Shown here: positions 11,054 to 21,861 of the stretch, piece after piece
Layout: every line of letters begins with the position of its first letter
How positions within the stretch are numbered: position 1 is the stretch's first letter
Source: Cutaneotrichosporon cavernicola
Taxonomy: Eukaryota > Basidiomycota > Tremellomycetes > Trichosporonales > Trichosporonaceae
Reading direction: 5' to 3'
Length of the DNA stretch: 64,000 nt
Assembly: GCF_030864355.1 (NCBI RefSeq)
Contig: NC_083394.1
Coordinates: 310,001 to 374,000, forward strand
Notes under the pieces: generated by a model
Told to the model about the DNA's origin: nothing
The model's input: the letters and a program-made list of their open reading frames with translations, nothing else
The model's database searches: none
Translations under genes and position numbers: made by a program

Positions 11054-12428
11054 TCAGAAGGCCGTACCAAAGTACGGGTGCTGCTGCGCCTCGGCTGCTG
11101 TCAAGCGCTCCTGGTGGTCGTAGCGGAGAAGCTTGTCCAAAAAGTCAATGGCCTCGTTCGAGATGAAGCGCTGGTTCTCGGTCGTGATAAACTTGGTCCA
11201 CGGCTTGCGCGGGTAGCGCGAGATGAGGTCGTTGAACTGGGAGTCGAGGTCAATGTCGTAGCGCTCGAGGTAGTTGAAGAGCTCGTCAGTGCCGAGCACC
11301 TTTGTGATTTTGACAAGCTGGTCGGCATTGTCATGGCCGTGGAAGAAAGGCTCCTTTCTGAAGATCATGGACGCAAACATGCACCCGAGCGACCACATGT
11401 CGAGCGAGTAGTCGTACTCCTGGAAGTCGACGAGGAGCTCGGGACCCTTGAAGTACCGCGATGCCACGCGCACGTTGTACTCTGTGCCCGGGTGGTAGAA
11501 CTCGGCCAGTCCCCAGTCGATGAGGCGCAGTTGCCTCTTCTCGTGGTCGATCATGACATTGTGTGGCTTGACGTCGCGGTGCATGATACCCTTCGAGTGG
11601 CAAAAGTCGAGCGCCTTGAGCAGCTCAAAGATGTAGAAGCGCACGTCAAAGTCGGTGAACTTGGGGTACAGCGTCTTGAACTCGGTGTTGTTGACGTACT
11701 CGGACACGATCGACGGAGTCTTGGACTGGCTGTCACGCACCACATCCAACAAGCCGATGACGTTGGGCCCACCCGCCAGGTTCTGCAGGATCTTGATCTC
11801 GCGCTTGATCTTCTTCTTCTTCACTGGCTTGAGCACCTTGACGATGCACTTCTGGTTCGTGGGCAGGTGGACCGACTCGAAAACCTTGTCAGATCAGCAA
11901 ACACACTCTGGTGATGATGCTTGACGCTACGTACCTCTGAGTACTTTCCTCGTCCGACCTTGCGCACAATCTCGTAGTTGTCCTGTACGCCCCATGTGAC
12001 GACGAGGTTGTCTGGAGTCAGAGACGAGGTGAGCGAGGTGGAGGAGGCGATGGGGGCGAGGTGGAGGGCGGAGGGAACAGGGGGCTGAGGAAGAAACGGG
12101 AGAGGGGAGGGGGAGGGGAAGAGGAGGAGAACGGGACGGAGATAGGCAAGAAGGAGGACAGCCGATGGGAGACGAGCGAGCAAAGTGAGAATAATCGCCG
12201 CGGCTATCAACAGCGCTATCACTAAGCGCAGTGAGGGCAGTAGCTAGACAATGTCGCACAACACAAGCACAAGCTGCCAGCCGAGCCGTCCCCGCCAATC
12301 ACACGAAGCAACGCACCATAGTCCCACCACGAGCGGCCCATCTTCTCGTTCACGTCGGCGTAAACCCGTGCCTGCTGTCAGTGCTTCCTCGACATTGCGC
12401 AGCTCACAATACTCCGTGCGCCCGACAT
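11054..12428 (-). CDS. CKA1: Casein kinase 2 catalytic (alpha) subunit
   Basis: Four exons (12408-12428, 12317-12371, 11935-12011, 11054-11884) give 327 aa, the usual CK2 alpha size. Diagnostic features are [11 protein letters not shown] at the N terminus, the basic cluster [28 protein letters not shown] in place of DFG ([12 protein letters not shown]) and GPELLVD. The C terminus is short (YFGTAF). CK2 is a constitutive Ser/Thr kinase for acidic sites; it forms a tetramer with beta subunits and acts in nucleus and cytoplasm. The first intron is 36 nt and ends ctgacagcag. The second is 305 nt, unusually long for this window, and is pyrimidine-rich on the sense strand. The third ends ctgacaag, a non-CAG acceptor. 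The start is set by the tiny first exon encoding MSGARSI. Confidence 0.95.
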
Positions 12429-13184
12429 TGTGAAGAGCTGGTCGTCGACGGGGCGAATGCGGGTGCGAGGGCGAGGTCGAGAGCGGGAAATTGTGGGCGG
12501 GTACGACGCTTGGCGTCGGGTTAATCGGGGACGAAAGTGGGGATGCCAAGTGCGGCGGTTGAAAGTTAATGAGGAAAGGGAGGGAGGATGGCGACAGGGG
12601 GAGATCCGGTCGACAGAGGACGGTAACGCGGTGGCGCTTTGTGTTGTGTTGTAGATGGCGAGTTTATGTAAGATGATCAGAGGAGAAGAGTGAAGAGTGA
12701 AGAGTGAATGAATGCTATGAGTGGTTGTAGGGTGTGTGGTTTGTGGGTTGTGTTGTTGATGGATATCACTAGTTGATGCCCAAAGAAACGACGCGTAGTA
12801 CAATTATGCTACTACACTCCTGTACTCCTGCTATGGCCTGCTACCTACTACTGTACTACTACTACTACTGCTACTTACAACTACTCAATGCAATGACTCA
12901 TGCCAACGGGAGTATTTTCGAAACGCCGTCAAATGGCAGTGTGGCATTCCATCCAACCGCCATCTCTAACTCTCTAATCTCCCTTTCAACTGCACGTTCC
13001 TATCTACTACTCTTAACATCTGGACATGACATCTGAACCATTCCAGATCGACAAGTGAGCCAGCACAACGGCCACTGCACTCCCATTCCCCCTGCCTCCC
13101 ATCCAGTCTCTTTCTCGCTCACGCTGCATGCATATATAATACATTAATTTGCCGGTCTATCAGTCGGCCATCGTTTATTGTCCG
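12429..13184. other. Intergenic: CK2 alpha promoter and leader
   Basis: A 756-bp gap holds the CK2 alpha promoter/5' leader and the 3' flank of the membrane-protein gene. It contains GAAGAGT repeats near 12690 and a TAC trinucleotide run at about 12843-12885. No gene was found. Confidence 0.6.
12843..12885. repeat. TAC/CTA trinucleotide microsatellite
   Basis: An interrupted run of TAC triplets about 420 bp upstream of the CK2 alpha start codon. Confidence 0.8.
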
Positions 13185-14998
13185 TTACTGTCCATCAGGG
13201 CGGTTGGGCCGTGCGGGCTCCTCGGAAGGACGTGACTGCGGGGACCCAGGTCCGGCCATGGATGAGGGCCGCACGTCTGTCGAGCCTGAAGCCCGCGACG
13301 TCCGGTCGCCCGCCTCGTCGGGGTTGGAAGTGTACAAAGGTGGTGGGTCGAGGAACGCGAGGAGCGCCTCGCGATCGACTGGGCGCCCCGAATTGGCGCT
13401 GTCAATCGCCATTTCGGATACAGTCTGGAGATCCTCAAAGCGGCGGCCGCGTGTGCCACCGCTCGATTCGCTCAAAGGAGGCCCCACATTCGCCCCGCGA
13501 CTGAGAGCCAACATGCCCTTCTCGCCGACCTGACGCGGCCGGCTCGCACCACTGCTGGGCTGGAGCGGTAGAGGTTGCGAACCGCTGCTCTCGGTCGACA
13601 GCATGCTGTTACGGTTCGGGGTGTCGTACGTGTAGGGCGTCATGTGAGGGTCCGCCTCAGCGTGGTCGGCTTCGGATCTCGCATCGTCTGAATACGGTCC
13701 CTCGAAGACGTCGATTTCGAAACCCGAGTGGGGGCGGCGTCCGCTGCGTTCATGGCCGCTCGTGCGCTGGCCGGTCAGGCGGCCAATCAAGCGCATCCGA
13801 GTCTCCTCGGACCGCCTCCGTGAATCGCTTACCATTGCTCCGTTCTCGGTACTACTGCGCTTGCGCCGGCGGCAGAACAACCACAGTGCCGTGAGAACAA
13901 GAATGAGGCCTACGATGCCACCAACGACACCGCCCACAATCGCACCGACGTTAGAGCCACCACCTCCGGCACTGGGAGACGGCGACGCTGAGGGCGTCGC
14001 GGACGGCGTCTGCGTTGGCTTGCTGGTCACTCGTGGACTGTCGGGGCCCATGCACGTGCTGTTACCGCTAAACTGCACTGTAATGGGCGTAGTGCTGCCG
14101 CCCGTCCCGTATTTCCCGGCGTCGGTCATTAGGAGGAGGAACCGCGTGCCAGATTCCATGTCAACGGTCCAATTTGCCGAGGAGAGCTGTCGGTCTTGCG
14201 GGACGGGGATGTCCCAAGTGCTGCCGCCTGGTACAAACCCGTGTAATCCCAAAGGGTACGTGATGTTCTGCGTGTTCCAGGCGACGCGCATCGAGCTACA
14301 TTGATGTGGGAGGTCGACCGGCTCGGTCCAGAAGAAGAAGTCTGCGAGGGCCAGTGCGCTGAGGCACGCCGGGTCCTGCGAGATCTGGACACCTGGTCAT
14401 GTCAGCTTCAACAGCACAGTCGCCAGCCGCCAGCCGCCGACGGACTCACGTTGGATGTCGCTTGCACCACCAGTGCCCCATCCCGTTGCGTCCGAGAGCA
14501 CCACCGCAAACTCGAGGCCGGTGGGCTGCTCGAGCTTGAACGTGTAACTGTAGGGCGGGCTGCCAGAGACTGGGAGCGAGATGTTTTGGATTCGGCCATA
14601 GGTAATAGTAACCGCCTAAGGTCAACGTGGTCCAGGGTGCGCTCAGGCTGGTGGTGTTGCCACCCATCCGGCCGGTCTGTCAACCAGAGCACTCACCGGA
14701 ACAATGAGCATGTAGAACGGTGCTGTTCCGCCATCCCTGTCGAGTTAGCGAGCATAGAGGAAAGAGAGGTGACGGAGGGAGGATAGAGTGTAATGTGAAG
14801 ACATCGCATGAGCTGGGCAAGCCCGGAAGTGCAACAGGGACGTGTTGAGATAATGTGCGGTCATCGGCGAACGGCGATAACGTAGACGTAGACGCACCAC
14901 GTGATCGTCCAGTCCTGACATTGTGTTGGTGTGGTCGTCGTAAAGTTGAACGCTGAGGCGCCGACGGCCGCAGCCAGAAATACGATTGTCGACCACAT
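13185..14998 (-). CDS. Secreted, single-pass membrane protein with Ser/Thr/Pro stalk
   Basis: Four exons (14898-14998, 14697-14736, 14450-14615, 13185-14392) give about 504 aa. It starts MWSTIVFLAAAVGASA, a good signal peptide, then a Thr-rich NFT site. The ectodomain seems to hold two related modules: one with GTAPFYMLIVP and GLEFAVVLSDATGWGTGG, the other with GTRFLLLMTDAGKYGTGG. N-glycosylation sequons NIT, NWT and NST are present. A Ser/Thr/Pro stalk leads to one membrane helix (VGAIVGGVVGGIVGLILVL) and a basic stop-transfer CRRRKR. The cytoplasmic tail of about 200 residues is low-complexity and rich in Ser, Pro and Arg. The layout resembles fungal wall or stress sensors such as Mid2/Wsc, but I see no WSC domain, so the function is unknown. 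A plasma-membrane location is inferred. Confidence 0.8.
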
Positions 14999-15801
14999 TG
15001 ATATTGTTGTGAGAGAAGAAGAGGATGAGAATCGTCAGCAGATGATGACCTCGTTGACGTAGGAAGTCTTGGCGGCCTAGCGGGATGGAGGCTGGCGGTC
15101 TAACAAGGTTCGGCAGAAGGGGCGAGGGAAGGGTTTGTGGAGGAAAGGGGTCGCGTTCGCGGCATTCACGCCGCTAAACAAAGTAGACACGACAATGAGA
15201 GTGAGTAAAGAGAAAGAATGATTAAAAGAATGAGAGATGGGAGATGAGAGAAAAGTGAAGAGTAAAGGGGTAGGAGAAGGGATGCATCTCTCTAAAGGTT
15301 TAGGAAGTATTATGGGTTTGAATTGTTAGGAATGACATAGGACAGGAGTGAGTGTAACTAGGCTTTGACTGAGACATTACCCCTGGTGGCGATGGAGGCT
15401 ATAATCCCCTTTGTCACACTCGCACTCAAACCTCTTCTATGACGGTATCCAGCGACTAAACATATATACATCAATATATAAATACAGACTTTCTAAACGC
15501 TTGTCCTCATTCTCCGCATTTCCCGGACAGCCATGCACATCTCAACCAGCTTGCGTGCATGGATACATCCTCCCTCTCAGCTCTCAGGCAAATGCGGTGC
15601 AATACAACAATCGACTGTACCGCGCCCAATTCAGGCTCTAATCCTTAATCCTGCCAGCGTACCTGTACGCGTACCTGGTCGGTTAACCCGTTGACCCCTG
15701 CATCCTGCATCCCGCATCCTTGCGTCCTGCATCCTGCATCCAACCGAACCGACAAAACACAGGTACTCTAGAGAGATTACAACAGACAAGCAGGGTGCAG
15801 G
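14999..15801. other. Intergenic with purine-rich leader and a 7-bp minisatellite
   Basis: About 800 bp between the membrane-protein start and the 3' end of the RabGAP gene. The left part is purine-rich (GAGA-like) and likely the promoter/leader of the membrane-protein gene. The right part holds the CATCCTG repeat. No gene was seen. Confidence 0.6.
15698..15741. repeat. CATCCTG minisatellite
   Basis: Six consecutive 7-bp units related to CATCCTG, two of them diverged, just beyond the 3' end of the RabGAP gene. Confidence 0.8.
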
Positions 15802-17498
15802 CTACAAGTCACGTAGGGCCGGCACATACTGGCCCAGATATGCACGCGCCCACGAGATGTCGCGCCGCATAAATGTCGTCCACCACGCCGCGAGGCGGTA
15901 TCTCCCGGTTGAGCGGTATAACGCGGCCCCGACGCCGATCAGTAGTACACCGATGGTGATGGTGGTGACGATGCGCCGGGAGCGCGCGAGTCCGCCGAGC
16001 CGGTCGGGCCAGGGGACCGGCTCTTCGTCGTCGAGCTGGTCACCGCCTGGTAGCACCACGTCCTTGTCGATACATGCCTCGGCGTCGGCCAGCGTCCACG
16101 CCTTCAGAGCTGCCTTTTCGTCCACCTTGGCCTGCTCGTCCAGTTGCTCTCCAAGCTCCAAAACGTAAGTCCTCACAACACTTCCAGAGCCCAAAACTTC
16201 GTGCGCGCGCACGCGCGACCCATCGAATGGATGTTTTGCCTGCAGCTTGTCGGCGAGCTGGAAGATGCCGCTCAACGCAATGGGTGTGTAGGGGTTTGGC
16301 TCGTCGAACTTGCCTCTCGCCTCCGCATTAGGGTCGTGGAAACCGGGCGGGGGCGTGGGTTCATCCGGCGTATCCGAGTACAGCGGAGGCAGTCGCTGGA
16401 ACAGCGGGTGGAGGAGAGATGGATCAAGGCGTACTTCGGGTCCGAGGTCAGCAGCAAGCTTGAGCATCTGCCGCTTCTTCGACATGAGGATCTGATGTCA
16501 GCCTAACACAGGAGAGACGCACAGCAACAGCGAGGTAGATTGCGCTGATGGGGTTGCGGGCGATGAGGTAGTCGAAGATGCGCTGAACGGGTGCAAGAGT
16601 ATCAACATCGTGTGAGAACAGCGTCAGGATCCAACTGAGGGCGAAGAACGGCAGTGTCGGTACCGGCGAGATTCTGGAGTGAGCCACGTCTGCAGAGATA
16701 CGTACGATGCCGAGATGCGGTACAGCCCTGGGTCAGCTGCGGCGAGCACACGCCGAAGGAGCTTGAGCATGCCCATCATGGGCCCGAGGTCCTTGCCCAT
16801 TCCATCGCGCGTGCGGCTGAGCGCAACCACCTCGGTGGCGCGCACGAGCGTGTCCCATTCCTCTCTATCCTGTGCTGTAGCCCCTTCTCGAGGGCGAGGC
16901 ACTTTCGAGAGAAACGTGAGGTACATCACGGTTGCGATGTCATGGAAGCCTTGGAAGTAGCTCAGCGCAGGATGGCGTTGGAGGACGGTGCAGATCAGCG
17001 CCGTCAGATCCTCCTGCATGTCTGCCTTGGCGTCGGACGATATATCTGCGGACGTTAGTGTGTTCGGTCCATCAGAAGCGAAAGAGGAAAAGGAAGTGGA
17101 AGAGAAAGAGGAAGAAGCAGACTCCAACACTCACCCCGGGGATACGTCACGAACGCCCGCCGCGTGTCGAGCAGCACCTGCCCCTCATCCTGGTGGGGGG
17201 TGTACACGACCGTTTCAGCGTCGGTCTCGGGTGTCGCGAACCGTGTCGTTTCTGGCGATGAGGGTGTACTCTGCAGCCTTTCGACACGGAGGAGCTCGAG
17301 CCTGATATTAGCTAATAGCGCGGTGAGGAGGGATGGGGGAACTCACCAGGCGCGGCATCGAGCGGACCGGCTCCCAAACCCGCCCGGCATCACCGAAAGG
17401 CGGCGCAGTCTATCCTCGTCATGCGCATTCACGGCCGCGTCGACCTCGGCATCTCGGACCGCCTCCCATCCGCCGGCCTTTTCGTCGATGCGAGACAT
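15802..17498 (-). CDS. GYP8: TBC-domain RabGAP of the Gyp8/TBC1D20 family, C-terminally membrane-anchored
   Basis: Multi-exon. The arginine-finger element is VLLDTRRAFVTYPRG (family IxxDxxR). The glutamine-finger element is ALSYFQGFHD, followed by DIATV. Later conserved TBC segments are DPGLYRIS, FALSWILTLFSHD and IARNPISAIYLAVAI. The C-terminal third ends with a hydrophobic helix (IVTTITIGVLLIGVGAAL), as in Gyp8/TBC1D20, which sit in the ER membrane and inactivate Rab1/Ypt1-type GTPases. The intron at 16492-16522 is 31 nt (gtgcgt to gctgacatcag); the next one upstream is 32 nt and ends ctcactccag. The start used is the Met of MSRIDEKAGG; an in-frame Met at 17528 would add ten residues. It is divergent from MVP1, also a membrane-traffic gene. 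Confidence 0.85.
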
Positions 17499-17712
17499 GT
17501 TATCACTGACAAGTGGAGGATGTTGCATTCCGCTAACTGGAGATGCGGGGAGGAGAGGTTGAGGAAATCCAGGCACGGCCAGATTATCCCTGGTGCCCCC
17601 CTTCGACCAACTCGCGTCGTCACCGCCACCACATTCACTCGTCTCCAAGATAATGTTGTGGGTTTTTGCTCGCACCGACGCAGCTGACAACAGTAATACG
17701 CCGCGGGCAAAT
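17499..17712. promoter_or_regulatory. Bidirectional promoter between GYP8 and MVP1
   Basis: Only about 215 bp separate the two likely start codons, so both promoters must overlap. The exact start of MVP1 is uncertain: upstream in-frame Mets exist at 17593 and 17653. Confidence 0.5.
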
Positions 17713-19699
17713 ATGCAGAGCGGCGGATTCTCAGATCCCCTCGCGAGCGGGTACGATGTCGACCCGTGGAGCGGGACGCAGAGTCCTGCTCGCGGTGGAA
17801 CACCCGCACCCAACATGCCCCGCATGCCTAGCATGCCGAGCTTGAACTCTAGCTCTTTGAACACGAGCACGAGCACCGTTACCAATGGTAGCGGTGGCAG
17901 TGGCTTGTCGCAGACGCCAAACCTCGATGCTCTCATCGGTGCGTTTCCCAGTGGCGGTGCTGACGCCAGACGACCCACCGGAAGGATACATCACTCTGTT
18001 CCGGCAGCTCGAGAGCGGCGGCGCCGTCTCCCAGGCCACACTGCATCGTATGGTGGCGAGTGCGCGCCTCCCGACACCGGTCGCGGAAAAGGTTCGTCCA
18101 TCCGTTGTCTCTTTTCGCCAAGGAGACTGGTCCAGGGCTCACGCCAGATCATCAGCTTAACGGACGACCAGTCGCTGGGTCGCGCGGATCTATACCGCGC
18201 GCTCGCACTCGTCGCACTCGCCCAGTCCGATCCAAGCTCCGAACTGACTCTCGCAGCCGTGGACGCAGCACTCCCCCTCCCAGCTCCGCGTCTGTCGGTG
18301 ACATCCGACTCGCCCGCGCCAGCACGCCCAACCCTCCCCCAGAGTCCCAGTAGCACCTTTTCCCCATGGGACACCACGCAGCACTTCCCCCCCGCTCGTG
18401 CGACCTACGACGCGAACGGAGCGCAGAACGGCGGTAACCCCGACGCTGAGGCTGAGCGTGGGTACTGGCTACGCCTCGAGAAGGTGTCTGTCGAGCTGTG
18501 CGCACAAAAGGAAGGATGGTTCTTGCAGAAGTACCGCGTGTCGAGTGACAAGCGGCCCGATACGCTGTCGCGCCGTTACTCGGACTTTGTGTGGCTCCAC
18601 TCGACGCTGCTACATCGCTACCCGTTCCGCCTCCTCCCGGCCCTGCCGCCGAAAAGGATGAACCCCGACTCAGCGTTCCTTGAGACCCGCCGTAAGGGCC
18701 TGCAGCGGTTCATCAATGCCCTCGTCAACCACCCCGTCGTACGTGACGATGGTGCGCTCAACGTCTTCATGACAGAGCCCAACTTTGAGGCGTGGCGCAA
18801 GCGCGTCAAGGTGTCGACGGAGGAGGAGAGTGCGAGCAAGCGCCTGAACCCGGCGCAGGAGATGGCGATCCCGGCCGACCTCGAGGACAAGTTGGAGTGA
18901 GTGTGGAGCCAACGAGCGAACCAAGCTGGCCAGCTAGAGTCTCCTGAAAGCAGACTGACAGCAGTGGCCTCCGCACGCGCCTTCCGGGGCTTGTCTCGGC
19001 GTACCAAAAGATGGTGACGCTCGCCGAGCGCGAACTAACTCGCCGCACACAGGGCGTGACCGAGGCGACGCGCTTTGCGGTCGTGCTTGCAACCGTATCG
19101 GAGGACATGCCGGCTGCGTGCTACCGCTGCGTGCCAGGCGGCAAATGTTGCGATGTGTGTCAGGGGACCGGGCGAGGCCTAGCCACAGTGGGCTACACGT
19201 GGTCTCGCCTAGCAGAACAGCGCGAGAGAGTGAGTATCACCACTTTTGCAGCTGACAGCAGGAGTTGTCCAACCTGAGTGACGGCATTGAGGCGCTCAAA
19301 CGCCAGCGCGACCTATACATGGCCTTCCGTGATCTGTTCCACCGCCACGAGCGGCTCTCTCGTGACGGCGTAGACTCGTTGCAAAAGCGCGTCGTGTCCC
19401 GCCAATCCAAGATCGAGGGCCTGCGCGCGGCCACCAAACCGGGATGGGAGGACGAGGTGGGCAAGCTCACAAATGGCATCGAGCAAGATAACAGTGCTAT
19501 TACGGCACTGCTCGCGCGCCGCGTGTTCGTGCGCGCGTGCATGTGGCACGAACTCGGTGTCGTCTTTCACTCGCGGCAGGCGGCACAGGCTACCCTTGGA
19601 TGGAGGGCTTGGGTCGGCGCAGAGAGTAACGCCGTCAGGTCGGAGGGGAGGGTGTGGGACAGGCTGGGGGAGGACCTCGAGGATATGCCGCTCGAGTAA
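17713..19699 (+). CDS. MVP1: Sorting nexin Mvp1 (SNX8 homologue)
   Basis: Five exons (17713-17938, 17970-18091, 18148-18896, 18965-19229, 19262-19699) give about 599 aa. The introns are 31, 56, 68 and 32 nt. The N-terminal DPLASGYDVDPWSG resembles the Mvp1 start. A middle segment (GYITLFRQLESGGAVSQ to RADLYRALALVALAQ) matches the EH-like region. The PX domain has SRRYSDFVWLH, RYPFRLLPALPPKR and RRKGLQRFINALVNHP, including the Arg and Lys residues used for PI3P binding. The C-terminal BAR half contains KRQRDLYMAFRDLFHRHERL and ends near ACMWHELGVVFHSRQ. Mvp1 acts on endosomes in retrograde membrane traffic. The start at 17713 is preferred because the conserved N terminus begins there; longer starts at 17593 or 17653 cannot be excluded. 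Confidence 0.9.
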
Positions 19700-20119
19700 T
19701 GGATGGTTTTATGGTACAGTACGACGTTTCTTGATGCATGCTTTTGGTTTTCCCCGGCGACCAAGTCGCCAGCGCGTAACCAACCTTTCTCAATGATTGA
19801 TGATCGCAAGTCGCAGATTGGAGAGGGGCGGGAGTATATTTCGTGTGTCTAATTGCCACCCAACTGATAATAACACTTTGAAATAACTCTTGGAATACAA
19901 TAACCTTTGGAAACAGTCAAAAAAGACTCAAAACCTCATCCGATCTCCTTCTCTACTCCTCTCTTCTCTTGTCTAGTCCCTCCTCACCACAACTCACCTT
20001 GAATCCGTACTCTCTTCCCTTCACCTTCACGGTTTACCTCTCTTCTCGCTTCACCTCATCTCACCTTCCACTGTGCCCCTCATCCCAACCTTCCCCGACA
20101 TCCCTCTCTGTTTCTGACA
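19700..20119. other. Intergenic, CT-rich in its right half
   Basis: About 420 bp after MVP1. The right half is rich in CTCTTC/CCTCAC, typical of a leader upstream of a plus-strand gene. No gene was seen. Confidence 0.5.
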
Positions 20120-21363
20120 ATGCAACCTCTTTGGCTCTCATTCACACGGTGGAAATTCTACCTGCGCGTGCGCTCCCTTAGCCCTCGGGGTGGCGTTACG
20201 AAAGTGAAGTGTGTCACATGCCAAAAGCACGACTGCAGCTTCAGGCCGAGGAAGGGAAGACGTTGTGCTGTATTCCAGGTATTGGTCAACTCGTCAGCGT
20301 CTGAATCCGAGAACGACTGGGAAGCGGCATCCGAGTCTGATGAGTTGGATGCATCTCCGCCTCCTCGGACACCACCCCAACTCGCGAAGTCACACCACGG
20401 CGCGATTCATTCCGCCACCGCGAGCGCCTCTGGAACGGAACCGCAAGGCTTAGAGCACCATACAGCCCCACCGACACCGGGTCCAAGCCGCTTTCCCCAG
20501 CAACACGTTGCGTCAACCCAGTCATCATCATTCCGCAATGCCGACCCGGAAACCATGGTGATCTCATCAATGATGAAGAGGACGCCCTCATCACCAACGA
20601 TGAAGCGGTCGACACTGACCTTACAAAGCCTCAGACAGCGCCGCATACGATGGCGTCGGTGAAGCGTCGTGCGTTCAAGTCTCCTGATCAGAGCGAGCCG
20701 AAGAAGTTTATCCGTATCAGCTCTTGCAATCCTGACCGCGCGACGTACCACTTCCTCCGAGGGGATTTCAATGGCAGGTCGCCTCCCCTTACCGACACTG
20801 CGCATTTGGACGAGGAGGGACTCCTAATGGAGATCCTCCACCCCCATGACCTTCCCCGTATCCCCTTCCTGAAACGCTACGTCGAAATCGAAGAGGTGCT
20901 TGGCGAGTTCATCGCAACAGTGGGCATCAAGAGCGGCATCATCCGTGGAGGCAATCAGCTCGACCACTTCGTCGTCCCAGCCTACATGTACAAGTGGTTG
21001 TCCCTCAATTCCTACTCCAAGATTCTTCACTGACCACAGGCCCGAGCTGAGCTGGCTTGCCTGCATTGCAATATTGGAGAGAGTCCGTGCATCCTCGTCA
21101 ATGTACCAGCACCACCGCCTCAGGGTCTTCCTGGTTTCCGTCCACCGCTGATGAACCTCATCCCTCTACCGACCTGCATGGGCTGCAAGGCAGACGGCCT
21201 GGGCTGCCGTTGGGAATTCAACCAGTTCGAGGACGTCATCCACATCAAGCTCCAGGCAATCGCATGGCCCGGGAAGTATGAAGCCGACATGGTCAGTTGG
21301 GACATGCGTCACGAGCGCATTATGTGGTTCGACTGGGCAACCGTGATACATGTTGTGGTTTGA
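20120..21363 (+). CDS. Unrecognised protein with repeated CxxC-C motifs (gene model tentative)
   Basis: Three reading segments look coding but lie in different frames, so introns or frameshifts are needed. Segment 1 (from about 20120) has CVTCQKHDCSF and GRRC, then an acidic Ser/Pro region. Segment 2 (about 20550-20996) has DLINDEEDAL, KKFIRISSCNPD and FLKRYVEIEEVLGEF. It probably ends at YMYK, where gtggtt begins a 46-nt intron ending ctgaccacag at 21042. Segment 3 (from 21043) continues AELACLHCNIGESPC and then CMGCKADGLGCRWEF. The three motifs share the pattern C-x2-C-x(4-5)-C. A further possible exon lies at about 21509-21776 (GLVGPHPKNRRYMVSPELF), which loosely echoes GIIRGGNQLDHFVVPAYMY of segment 2. 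I do not recognise the family. It could be a fast-evolving, lineage-specific gene or one already broken by a frameshift near 20550. Confidence 0.4.
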
Positions 21364-21861
21364 GGGTGTGTCTCGTGTGCTGGCTTCGACTGTAGCTGTC
21401 TCTTGAACTTGAATTCCGCCTGAACGTATCGTACCCTACACTGACTTTGGATACTCGCAAACCCACTCCAACATGCATGAACCGGATAGATATACGGATA
21501 CAGGGGTATGCTAAAGGCCTCGTCGGGCCACACCCAAAGAATCGCCGCTACATGGTCTCGCCCGAGCTGTTTGCAAACTTTGTCAAGATAAAGTTGAGGA
21601 ACGTCGTTTCGTCGTCCTGCCCTCCTGGCTCGCTTCCGGATCTGGAATCAGCCTTGTTCTCAAAAGAGATCGAGATCAACGTCGAGATCTGCGAAGCGAG
21701 GCGTGCACAAGCCTGGCGGCCCGGCGGCGATCTCGCTTGCAACCCTGGCATTCTCGCTTCTGGTGCAACTTCATGAAGCAACGCCAAAGCACCTCGCGCT
21801 CGCCTGGCTACCACGCCACGGCGCAGTTCAGCCGCTGCGCCGCTTCGCTTCTCATTATTAC

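Noticed and set aside
11036..11914. 292-codon ORF antisense to CK2 alpha
   Set aside because: Same effect; the sense strand carries every CK2 alpha motif.
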